Assembly: GCF_027409185.1 (NCBI RefSeq)
Contig: NC_084470.1
Location: 39,793,001-39,857,000, forward strand
From: Cynocephalus volans
Taxonomy: Eukaryota > Chordata > Mammalia > Dermoptera > Cynocephalidae
Reading direction: 5' to 3'
DNA: 64,000 bases
Shown here piece by piece: positions 11,305 to 19,960 of the stretch. A model generated the notes under the pieces. It searched no databases, was not told where the DNA came from, and was given only the letters and a program-made list of their open reading frames with translations. Numbering within the stretch: the stretch's first letter is position 1; each line of letters begins with the position of its first letter. The position numbers were made by a program, and so were the translations under genes.

Positions 11305-12266
11305 AGTTTAGGTACTCTCTTGCTTTTCCTATTCATAAGTGCAGACTATATTGTTATGAATTCTTAGTTTTCATTCCTGTTGTGGGTTCTCAAGCATCAT
11401 CAGGCCTGAAAATGAAGTTGGAATGACTAGAACTCATTGCTGGAACAATCCCATAAATCCTGAACCCTGTCGCCCAGCCATTCTCAGAGTCAATAGCTTG
11501 CAGTACAGCACAAACTTTCTCTCCAATTACTTATGGAGAGTTTGGTCTCTACAGCAAGATGACACTTGCCTTGAGGAAAGAGGCCCTGTCCTCTACATTT
11601 TCAAGCCCCACTCATGCAGTGCTTAGCACAGGGCTGAGCAATTAGTAAGTGCTCCATAAATGCTCTAAATCTCTATAATTATTATCTGCATAATTTATCT
11701 GAGACTTACATACTGCCACAAATTACTAGTTATTTGGGTGGAATACTCTATGATAATAATCAGTTAATGTTAATATGCAAAGATACCCAAGAGACAAAAC
11801 AATTTGTGCTAACTGCCAGATGAGTGACAGAAGAGAGGGTGTTATATGAGTTCACAGGAGGAAGGGGATTGGCTCAGCAGGAGTTAGCCCTTGCTCTAGG
11901 TGTCTTGACGCCAGACAGTAAATTCTCAGTGGATCCAAAGAGGAATGAGCTAGGACTTTGTGGGCTAAAGAGAATGCCACAACTCCATAAGGTGGTGCCA
12001 CCAAGGGAATGCAAGACAGTATCAAAGGAAGGAGCATCAGTACTCAGAATCCAGGCAGCAGACAAACATGTCTCTAGCATAACAGATGGTGGAGTGAACT
12101 GCCTATAGAACTTAAAGCTTGTCAAAGTATGGGGCTGAGGCTGCTGATTGGCCTGTTGCTTTGCTCATGCCACATCTTTGAGGCATGGGGAGTACCAATA
12201 AGTAAAGACGAGGTAGTAAGAAAGATAAGATCCTTTTGTAAAGAGAGATGGATATGGCTTGATGGA
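11305..12266. other. Flank between solo LTR and provirus
   Basis: A short L2/MIR-like 3' tail is visible near 11,615-11,665 ('gtgcttagcacagggctgagcaattagtaagtgctc'). Overlapping short frames on both strands at 11,824-12,125 have no recognisable domain and are probably chance. Confidence 0.4.
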
Positions 12267-12270
12267 AGAG

Positions 12271-12808
12271 TGAGATAAGGTGACCCCCACTTTAATAACA
12301 TACACAATTTGCTTCTGTGAAACTGCTTGCTATGTGACAAGGTAAATGGATTAAGTTTAAATACTGTTTGAATTACTTAGAAAATGTTATTGTTTAAAAA
12401 TCCCCCTCAGCTCTTTATCCCCCTTAATAAAAGTTAAGAGCTAAGTATTAGCTTGCACTTAGAGAAGTTTGAATTTTGTTTGCTGTTCCCCACCTGAGCT
12501 GCCCCTGAGCGATTAACTGGCTTGTTTCAGCTTCTGTTATCAGCTTGCGCTAGGCCTCCCCAAATCTCCTCCTCATGCCAGGAGGGTATGTGTGTCTGTG
12601 TGTGACTGTATGATAACTATAAGTGTGTGACTATATGATGTTTTGCCTGTGTGACTATGTGCCTTTAAAAGACCCCTTAAGCTTAAACTCAGGGCTGCTC
12701 CTTTCCGAGACTTTCTTGGAGGGACAGTCACCAGCCAGTCAATAAAAAACCCCTTTTAAATTCTCAATGGGTATTCTGGTTCCTTTTCCATGTGGCAGCC
12801 TCACAATA
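12271..12808 (+). mobile_element. Proviral 5' LTR
   Basis: 538 bp, TGAGATAAGG...CTCACAATA; the canonical terminal CA is mutated to TA, as the 3' LTR ends ACA. Carries a TTTAAAA box (12,664-12,670) and an AATAAA signal (12,741-12,746), giving a U3-R-U5 layout. Bases 12,641-12,726 are identical to the inverted solo LTR at 10,714-10,799 but diverge from the 3' LTR. Confidence 0.93.
12741..12746 (+). terminator. LTR polyadenylation signal
   Basis: AATAAA in the R region of the 5' LTR. The equivalent in the 3' LTR is at 18,025-18,030, and the solo LTR has it antisense. In the intact virus the 3' copy would direct transcript cleavage. Confidence 0.7.
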
Positions 12809-12810
12809 TT

Positions 12811-12830
12811 TGGAGGCCCCAGTGAGATTT
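12811..12830 (+). other. Primer-binding site, tRNA-Thr type
   Basis: TGGAGGCCCCAGTGAGATTT lies 2 nt after the LTR end. It is complementary to the 3' end of a mammalian tRNA-Thr (UGU) ending ...TGGGGCCTCCA, with one apparent mismatch (T for C at position 13 of the site). The tRNA match is from memory of tRNA sequences. It places the element with tRNA-Thr-primed class I ERVs. Confidence 0.75.
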
Positions 12831-13020
12831 CCTGTCACTTGCTTAAAGGAATCAGAAAAGCTCCAGATGAGGAGCAACGTGACAAGCCTCCCTGGGGGAG
12901 CTCCCCTCCCGGGGCCAGGGCTAATCTCACCACAGATTAATTTTTTCAATTGGCATTGGGGTTTTTGTTGACTTATTGCTTTGCATCCTGGCCAGTATTC
13001 TGCATCATGGACCTCCAGAG

Positions 13021-13115
13021 GTAAGCTTAGTAGGCTTGTGTGAGAGATAGGCTTGGTAAGCTTAGTAGGCTTAAAAACTTATGTGAGAGGTAAGCTTTGT
13101 AAGCTTTTGAGATAT
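13021..13115 (+). promoter_or_regulatory. Leader with three repeated GTAAGC splice-donor-like sites
   Basis: A 34-35-bp unit beginning gtaagctt(a/t)gta(g/a)gctt recurs at 13,021, 13,056 and 13,090. Copies at 13,021 (AGAG|GTAAGC) and 13,090 (GAGAG|GTAAGC) are good donor matches; 13,056 is weaker (CTTG|GTAAGC). Gammaretroviruses have their major 5' splice donor between primer site and gag, so position fits. Use as a donor is inference. Confidence 0.55.
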
Positions 13116-13627
13116 CAAGTGGTGTGGTAACAGAGCTCTGATGTAGGACTATGTGGAAGGCTGGACACAGCACGAACCTCCCAAGTCAAGGGACCCCCAA
13201 GATGTCGCCTTACTCCCAGTAATGGTATAGAGTTTAAATGTTGAATATGGCCACTGTCTCTGTCTTTTGTGTATTGTTGGTTAAGGGTATGTCACTAACT
13301 GTGGGTAAGATTCTCCCAACAGGTGTAGGACATAATCTCAATCCAGCATTTCCTTACCCTTTGTTGTCTCCTGTTTGCCTTTACATGACATGATAAGTGT
13401 CTCCCACCCTGTGTCTCTAACTTTTATTGTGTTGCTCGTCTTAACACTAACTATAGGATTAGTGTCTGTAGCCCCAAAGGATTGTGCCAATATAGAAAAG
13501 TTTTTCTTAGGACTCCTATACCTTCTATCTGTAGGGTGTTTCCTAGCACTTTCATTGAGCCATTGCTCCTTTTGGATCGAGGCACCCTGCTCTAGGAGTA
13601 AAGATATTTTATGTGCTGATCAGTAAA

Positions 13628-14655
13628 ATGGGCAAGAGCAACTCCGAGCCCATTAGTGGGGCAACCCCTTTACAAGAGAAACCAAATAGGCAGAAAGGGA
13701 AAATTGTGGTTGCTAAACCCATCCCTCCAACAGGTTCTGCCATACTGCCTGCACCTGCTGTCCTGCAGGCAACTTCTGAAGATCTCATCGACCTCTCCCC
13801 CCACCTCCCAGTTTTCCCAGTGTGCCTCCACCCTATCCCCTCTCCCCTGACTCCACTGAACTTCTTAGCCCTCCTCATACTTGGAGTGGCACCGCTTAGC
13901 AGCCTGACTCTGCCCCCACCTCTTCCAGTCTTTCACCTGCAGCCCTGCTCCCCCTGTGCTGAGCCCCCTTCCTACTGAGAACCCCCCAAGACAAGGCACC
14001 ATTCATGGTGTACATCCCATTCTCTACTAGTGACCTATATAACTGGAGAAATCAAAATCCCTCTTTTTCTGAGAAACCCCAAGGTCTCATCTCCCTCTTG
14101 GAGACTGTGTTCTTTACCCATCAGCCCATCTGGGATGATTGTCAGCAATTCCTCCAGACACTCTTCACTTCAGAGGAATGTGAGCGCATCCACTGGGAGG
14201 CTCAAAAGACCATCACTGGTGTAGGTGGCCAGCCCTCTGATGACCCAGTTCACCTTGACCATGTGTTTCCCTTTAGTTTACCCAGTTGAGACCCCAACAC
14301 AGACCAAGGTAAGGAGGTTCTCAATCAGTATCACCAGACTCTCCTTAGAGGGCTCTGTGCTGCCGCCCGGAGGCCCACAAATCTTTCAAAGGTGAGTAAA
14401 ACAATCCAGAGGGCAGAGGAATCCTCGGCCACTTTTCTGGAATGCTTCATGGAAGCTTATAGGGTCTATACTCCTGTGGACCCAGAGTCCCCAGAGAACC
14501 AATGGGCAATTAACATTGCCTTTGTTACCCAGTCAGCCCTAGACAGTAGGAGGAAACTTCAGAAACAGGAAGGGTTTGAAGGAAAGCTGTTATCTGAGCT
14601 AGTTAAAATAGCTCAAAGGGTCTATAATGCCAGAAATAGCCCAGAAGAGAGATGA
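13628..14655 (+). pseudogene. gag: gag relic (matrix to capsid)
   Basis: The start at 13,628 encodes Met-Gly, the N-myristoylation context expected of retroviral Gag. The first frame (13,628-13,978) covers matrix and a proline-rich segment and ends at a TGA. After a frameshift the capsid continues at 14,005-14,655. It includes a gammaretroviral capsid core block with key residues W-D-D-C-Q-Q near 14,131-14,150, and the major homology region near 14,400-14,475. One in-frame TGA (14,287-14,289) interrupts capsid. Nucleocapsid, with its CCHC zinc knuckle, is not found, because the sequence passes into late reverse transcriptase right after 14,655. In life Gag would build the virion core; this copy cannot. 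Confidence 0.88.
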
Positions 14656-14658
14656 GCA

Positions 14659-16866
14659 GAGAAGGAAGTTCACAAGTCTTTGGGATCTGTAGGTTATTGC
14701 TGCCTCTGGATACTGGGGTTTGCTGAAATAGCCAAGCCCCTATACTCTAGTACAGGGGGGAAACATACTTCCCTACTGTGGACTAAGTTTAAGCAAAAGG
14801 CTTTTGATAATCTGAAACAAGCACTCACCACGGCACCTGCCCTAGCCCTGCCAGATGTGAATAAGCCTTTCATCCTGCTTGTTGCTGAAAAACAAGGCAT
14901 AGCCAAAGGAGTGCTCACCTAGGCCCTAGGGCCATGAAAGAGGCCTGTGGCCTATCTCTCCAAAATGCTAGACTGTGGCAGCCCGATGGCCCACTTGTCT
15001 CCGTGCCATAGCGGCAGCTGCCCTACTAGTGAAGGAGGCTGACAAGCTGACACTAGGGCAGGATATAAGCCTGGTGGCACCTCACTCAGCTAAAAGAGTG
15101 CTAACTCTTTTAAAGAGCGCTCCCGAGCATTGGCTCGCCAACGCCTGCATCACTCAATATCAAGCCTTATTCTTAAATCAACCTCAAATAAAGTTTCTTA
15201 AGACTACAGTTTTGAATCCAGGAACTCTCCTCCCAGGTAATGACCCAGAAGAGCCTCTCCATAACCGCCTTGGAACCATCGAAGCCCTCCAAGGACTCCA
15301 ACCTGACCTGACAAATGTGCCCTGGATGAAACCTGATGAGGTGATGTTCGCAGACGGAAACAGCTTCATCGCCAATGGGATCAGGTATGCCGGGGCAGCT
15401 GTAGTGATGCTGGAACAGGTCATTTGGGCACAAGCTCTAGACCAAGGCACCTCTGCTCAAAAAGCTGAGCTTATAGCCTTAACATAGGCTTTAGTATATG
15501 GAAACAACAAAACTGTCAATATATATAGTAACAGTAAATATGCCTTTGCTACAGCCCACGTACACGGGGCTCTTTATAAGCAAAAAAGGATTAATAACAT
15601 CAGGATAAAAGGACATAAAAAAAAAAAAAAAGAAGGAAATTTTGGCTCTCCTGGAAGCTATCTGGTATCCTAAAAGGTGGCCATCATACATTGCCAAGGA
15701 CACCAAAAAGATGACTCAAAGCCCAAGGAAATGCCCTTGCTGATTAAGCAGCAAAGGAAGCCACATTAAAACTAGTGGGGCCAACAAAGTCCAGGGTGGT
15801 CATACCCCCACCACAATTGACACCAGCCCCACACTATATTAAAAAAAAAAAATCATTCATCCAAGGCATTGGGCACCTCAGATAATGATACAGGATGGAA
15901 AGTTTTGCCAGATTAACGGTTCTACCTACCCAAAGCTCTAGGTAGATATTAATAGGACAGCTTCACCATGGGACACACCTCGAAGCTACTAAGCTAATGG
16001 GATTGTTGTGGAAAAACTATTATGTTCATAATTTGGATATACTAACAGAAGACTTTGTGAGACCCTGTAAGGCCTGCTCCCAAATAAACCCAGGACAAAA
16101 GTCTGAGATACCTGCAGAAAACAGAGCATGAGGATCCAGTCCCGGAGAATGTTGGGAAATTAACTTCACTGAGGTAAAACCTGGATAAAATGGGTAGTGC
16201 TATCTCTTGGCATTTGTAGACACCTTTTTGGGTTGGGTAGAGGCTTTTCCTACAAGGTCTGAAACTGCTCAGATAACACTTAAAAAGTTAGTACAGGAGA
16301 TTGTCCCTAGATTTGGCCTGCCTATATCCTTGGGGTCTGACAATGGTCTGGCTTTTACAGCCCAAATTTCTCAATTATTAACAAAAACATTAAAGATAGA
16401 TTAAAAGTTACACTATATATACAGGCCACAGAGTTCAGGACAGGTAGAACAAATAAATAAAACCTTAAAAAAAAACCCTTACTAAACTCAAACTAGAGAC
16501 TGGTGAAAACTAGGTGAGTCTCCTTCCTTTTGCCCAACTATGGGCCAGATGTACCCCCTATGTAAAAGGAATCACTCCTTATAAAATAATGTTTGGAAGG
16601 CCACCCCCTTTGTTACCATGTCTCAGGGATAAAAAAAAACTTGCTAAAATCACTAATCACAGCTTATTTCAGTCTCTCCAAGCCCTTCAACAGGTGCTGG
16701 GCCAAATTCATCATCTGGTTCAAAAAGCCCAGCGGCTGCCTAAAAACCTGATGCCACATCCGCACCAGCCAGGGGACCTCGTCTGGGTTGCAGGAAAGAG
16801 CCATTGGATACATCACACCCAACTCAAACGGGCCTCCGAACCAGACTCATCAAACCCAGAATGACT
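14659..16866 (+). pseudogene. pol: pol relic (RT end, RNase H, integrase)
   Basis: Starts abruptly in the thumb/connection end of reverse transcriptase (14,680-14,971, with TAG at 14,920). No YXDD polymerase motif or protease is present. RNase H follows at about 15,330-15,720: first Asp (GAC 15,353-15,355) and Glu (GAG 15,467-15,469) are kept, but the next Asp is Asn (AAC 15,530-15,532). Breaks include a TAG at 15,485 and an A-run (15,617-15,631) that shifts frame. Integrase spans about 15,870-16,864: the HHCC zinc motif is readable at about 15,970-16,080. The first catalytic Asp is Asn (AAC 16,162-16,164), while the second (GAC 16,339-16,341) and the Glu (GAA 16,447-16,449) remain. The C-terminal domain frame is 16,514-16,864. 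Confidence 0.9.
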
Positions 16867-17519
16867 CCAGGAAAAATGGACAGTCTAGCACTCACCAAAA
16901 GACTTGCTAAAGATAAGACTCTTTCGCTTGCCCCCTTGATTATATTAATTGTCTTTCACTATGTAATGCCTGTATTGGGGAACCCACATCAGCCTAAAAA
17001 TTATACTTGGGAGTTAAAGGCTACTAACACAGGAAAACAAAATCTTCAAAAACTTAGTTACCAAATAAACATAAACCTAGGGAAATTTAAAAAAATCTAT
17101 CAATAAACTAAAAAAATTCCTAAACTCAGTCCTACAAAATAGGCAAGGTCTAGACTTGCTCTTCCTTAAAGAAGGGGGATTATGTGTAGCCCTTGGCAAA
17201 GCTTGTTGTTTCTATACCACCATTCAGGTGTCATTAGGAACAGCCTTACCTTAGTCAAAAAAAACACATTAAAAAAAGAGAAGAGTCATATAATAACAAC
17301 AAAAATTGGTATAAAAGCTTCTTCTCTTGGTCACCTTGGTTAACAACTTTAATAACAACAGTTTCAGTCCCCCTAGTCCTCTTTCTCCTCCTAGTCACTA
17401 TTGGACCTTGCCTGGACTCCCACCTCATTAGTTACATCCGAGAACAGGTACAGTCAATTAAACTCCTTGTCCTACATACCAGGTATAATAAATTAACTAC
17501 TGAAGAATCAATGATTTGA
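16804..17519 (+). pseudogene. env: env relic (signal peptide and transmembrane subunit)
   Basis: A frame at 16,804-17,106 overlaps the end of integrase, as in gammaretroviruses. It encodes a hydrophobic leader (about 16,918-16,980) and only the first residues of the surface subunit. Most of the surface subunit is deleted. The sequence then runs into the transmembrane subunit in other frames, with a CX6CC disulfide motif (Cys codons at 17,183, 17,204 and 17,207) and a hydrophobic anchor (about 17,330-17,410). A cytoplasmic tail ends at TGA 17,517-17,519. Stops and frameshifts separate the pieces, so no envelope protein can be made. Confidence 0.85.
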
Positions 17520-17528
17520 TTCCTTCCT

Positions 17529-17544
17529 AAAGAGGAGTTGGAAA
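17529..17544 (+). other. Polypurine tract
   Basis: Purine-rich aaagaggagttggaaa directly before the 3' LTR, the site of plus-strand priming. It is interrupted by TT, consistent with decay. Confidence 0.6.
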
Positions 17545-18093
17545 TGAGATAAGGTGACCCCCACTTTCATAACATATGCAATTCACTTCTGTGAAACTGC
17601 TTGCTGTGTGACAAGGTCGATCGATTAAGTTTAAATAGTGTTTGAATTGCTTAGAAAATGTTATTGTTTAAAAATCCCCCTCAGCTCTTTAGCCCCCTTA
17701 ATAAAAGTTAAAAGCTAAATATTAGTCTGCACTTAGAGAAGTTTGAATTTTGTTTTCTGTTCCCCACCCAACTGCCCCTGAGTGATAAACTGGCTTGTTT
17801 CAGCTTCTGTTATCAGCTTGTGCCAGGACTCCCCAACCCCCCTCCTCACACCTGGAGGGTATGCGTGTCTGTGTGTGACTATATGATAACTATAAGTGTG
17901 TGATTATTTGATAATTTTAACTGTGTGACTAATGTAAAAATGTGCCTTTAAAAAAAAACCCTAAACTTCAAGTCAGGGCTGTTCCCTTCTGAGACTTTCT
18001 TGAAGGGACAGTCACTGGCTGGCCAATAAAAACCCCCTTTTAAATTCTCAGTTGGTTGTTCTGGTTCCTTTTCTCTGTGGCAGCCTCACAACA
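17545..18093 (+). mobile_element. Proviral 3' LTR
   Basis: 549 bp, TGAGATAAGG...CTCACAACA, followed by the agag duplication. Shares with the 5' LTR a partial internal duplication ('gtgtgtgactatatgataac') that the solo LTR lacks. The TATA-like region is altered to a long A-run (17,950-17,959), and AATAAA lies at 18,025-18,030. Confidence 0.93.
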
Positions 18094-18244
18094 AGAGAAG
18101 AAACTTAACCCAAGTCCTGAAATAGGGGCAAACATCAGGGACAGAGTATTCTAGAGCTTGTAGGCAGGGAGGAGGGATGGGAAGCTTGTACAGTAGCCTA
18201 GAGTCAGGAAAGCACATACCTTCCTCCAGAATTGATAGCTCATG

Positions 18245-18815
18245 TGGGAAGTGTAATGGGTATATTTTTGTTTGTTTGGCTCACTTCCCTTGCTTTCAGG
18301 AATTTCTCATTCAGTATTCTTTGTGATTCTCATTGTTTTGTCAATCATAGGGCCCTGCCTTCCACCAAACAGGAATGGACTTGGGACTCAGTCTAGCCAT
18401 TCATAACTCTCTATCCCCCTGGCCCAGAACATGCAGCTTCTCTGGATAAGCATGTGACCCACCAATCAGAGTTCTTTGGGGGGATTAATATGCATGTCAG
18501 AGGAAAAGACGCTATGTTCTCCTTTCTGTGATTGCTAGCTATGAAGCCAGTGGAAATTTAGCTCTAATGGGCATCACTGTGGTTACAGAGAAGAAGCTGC
18601 CTAAGTGTTAAGCCAGCCTGGAAGGATGAAGAGCCATGAAAGGAAGAAAGGGAGACCTAAGGACAGAGTTTGAACTCTTGAAGCCAACTGTGTCTGAAGC
18701 AGAATTCCGCCCACTTCCTTTGACCTTCCAGTTACAGAAGCCAATCAATTCCTTTTGTGTTTAAGCTATGATGTGTTTCTGTCACTTACAACTGAAACAG
18801 ACCTGACTAATGTGG
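18245..18815 (+). mobile_element. ERVL/MaLR-like LTR, decayed
   Basis: Ends with 'tgtttctgtcacttacaactgaaacagacctgactaat', a 3' end common to mammalian ERVL-type LTRs. An upstream body of about 550 bp contains 'atgtgacccaccaatcagag'. Subfamily and start uncertain. Confidence 0.45.
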
Positions 18816-18953
18816 GAGTAATCAAAGACAAGATTAGAAAGTAGATGCAGTTGTGTTATGGTGGTCCCTGAAGGCTGGACAAGAAACTTTGAACTTGTTT
18901 TTGAAGGAAACAAAATGAGCCATTTGAATTAGGAGACTGTTGTGGTGGTATAG

Positions 18954-19155
18954 TGTGGCTCAGTGGAAAGATCACATCCAGGTACAACTTCCAGCCATAT
19001 TATTTCCTGGCAGTGTGACCACATGCAAATACTGAGCCACTGTTTTTTCATCTGCAAAGTGGGAGCAATTACACATACCTTGCTGTGTGTTTGTGAGGGA
19101 TAAATTAAATAATATACTAAGCACCTAATACAATGTCTGAGACATTGTAGACATA
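18954..19155 (+). repeat. MIR SINE
   Basis: Full MIR order: 'tggtatagtgtggctcagtgg' head, core 'gcagtgtgaccacatgcaaat', then 'tcatctgcaaagtgggagcaatta' and a 'gcacctaatacaatgtctgagac' tail. Confidence 0.8.
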
Positions 19156-19199
19156 ATGACTCTTTTTGTAGTGATGGTGGTAGTGGTAATGGTGAATAA

Positions 19200-19262
19200 A
19201 ATATGAAGAAGAGGAGGGAAGAGAAGGAGAGAGGAAGAAGGAGAAGGAGGAGGAGAAGAATG
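19200..19262. repeat. Purine-rich (GAAGAG)n microsatellite
   Basis: About 60 bp of almost pure A/G on the plus strand. Low complexity, no gene. Confidence 0.85.
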
Positions 19263-19569
19263 GGAAAGCTATTCCTGGGTTAGGTTGGTGGGAGTGGAAA
19301 TGCAGAATAAAGGATGGATATGAGAGCTGTTGGCAAACATCAATAGGACCATGTGTGGACTGGAAATGGGAAGTACGTATGTAGTCTGCAAAAGAGGTAA
19401 AGGAAAACGTCTGTCATGATTCAAAGTTAAAATGTTTGTTAAATTGATTGATTCTTCAACTTTTTCATTATTTGCATTTATATCATTAAAAATAGGGGGA
19501 AAAAACAACAAAAAATAACTCTGTGTGTGTATGTCTCCTTAAGAGGAAGAAGAGACTGAATATTTCAGT

Positions 19570-19871
19570 CAGTGAGTATGCTTCCTATCCAGTGCCAGCT
19601 GTATAATTTGTGGGGACACCATGAAAAACGAAAATTCAATCTGTGAAGGCCTGAACAGGACAAAAAGCCTGATGCTCCCCCAAGTAAGAGAGGTTTTCCT
19701 AACTTGATATTCAAACCAAAGAATATTCCTGGGTCTCAAGCCTGCTGGCCTTTGTACTGGAACTGCACCATTGGTCTCCTGGGCCTGCAGCTTGCCAGCT
19801 TACCCTGCAGATCTTGGGACTTGTCAGCCTGCATAACAGCATGAGACAAATCCTTATAATAACTCTCTTTA

Positions 19872-19902
<31 letters not shown>

Positions 19903-19960
19903 GCGCGTGCATTCTTAAATCCTATTGGTTCCTTCTCTGGGGAACCCTGAGTAATACACC
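19570..19960 (+). mobile_element. LTR-like element containing a (CGCA)n run
   Basis: Contains 'gatcttgggacttgtcagcctgcataa' and 'acaaatccttataataactctc'. It ends 'cctattggttccttctctggggaaccctgagtaatac', a common mammalian ERV LTR 3' end. The variable simple-repeat slot is filled by (CGCA)n at 19,873-19,910. Confidence 0.5.
19873..19910. repeat. (CGCA)n / CGCGCG alternating purine-pyrimidine tract
   Basis: About nine CGCA units followed by cgcgcgtgc. Alternating purine-pyrimidine and CpG-rich in an AT-rich region; could adopt Z-DNA. Confidence 0.9.

Larger units (their letters stand above)
12271..18093 (+). mobile_element. Class I (gammaretrovirus-like) endogenous provirus, internally deleted
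   Basis: A 5,823-bp provirus flanked by the 4-bp duplication agag (12,267-12,270 and 18,094-18,097). Order: 5' LTR, tRNA-Thr-type primer site, leader with three GTAAGC sites, gag relic, pol relic, env relic, polypurine tract, 3' LTR. Capsid, RNase H, integrase and transmembrane sequences are gammaretrovirus-like. Intact relatives are about 8-9 kb; here nucleocapsid, protease, most of reverse transcriptase, and most of the envelope surface unit are absent. By hand alignment the LTRs differ at about 60 of about 535 positions plus indels, so the insertion is tens of millions of years old at usual mammalian rates (a rough inference). No open frame could give a full viral protein. Confidence 0.93.

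Noticed and set aside
11824-12125. Overlapping frames of 61-94 codons on both strands just upstream of the provirus
   Set aside because: No domain, and the frames mirror each other; not enough for a gene.
14975-15487. 170-codon frame as a possible host gene
   Set aside because: It is the RNase H part of the proviral pol relic, bounded by a frameshift and a stop.
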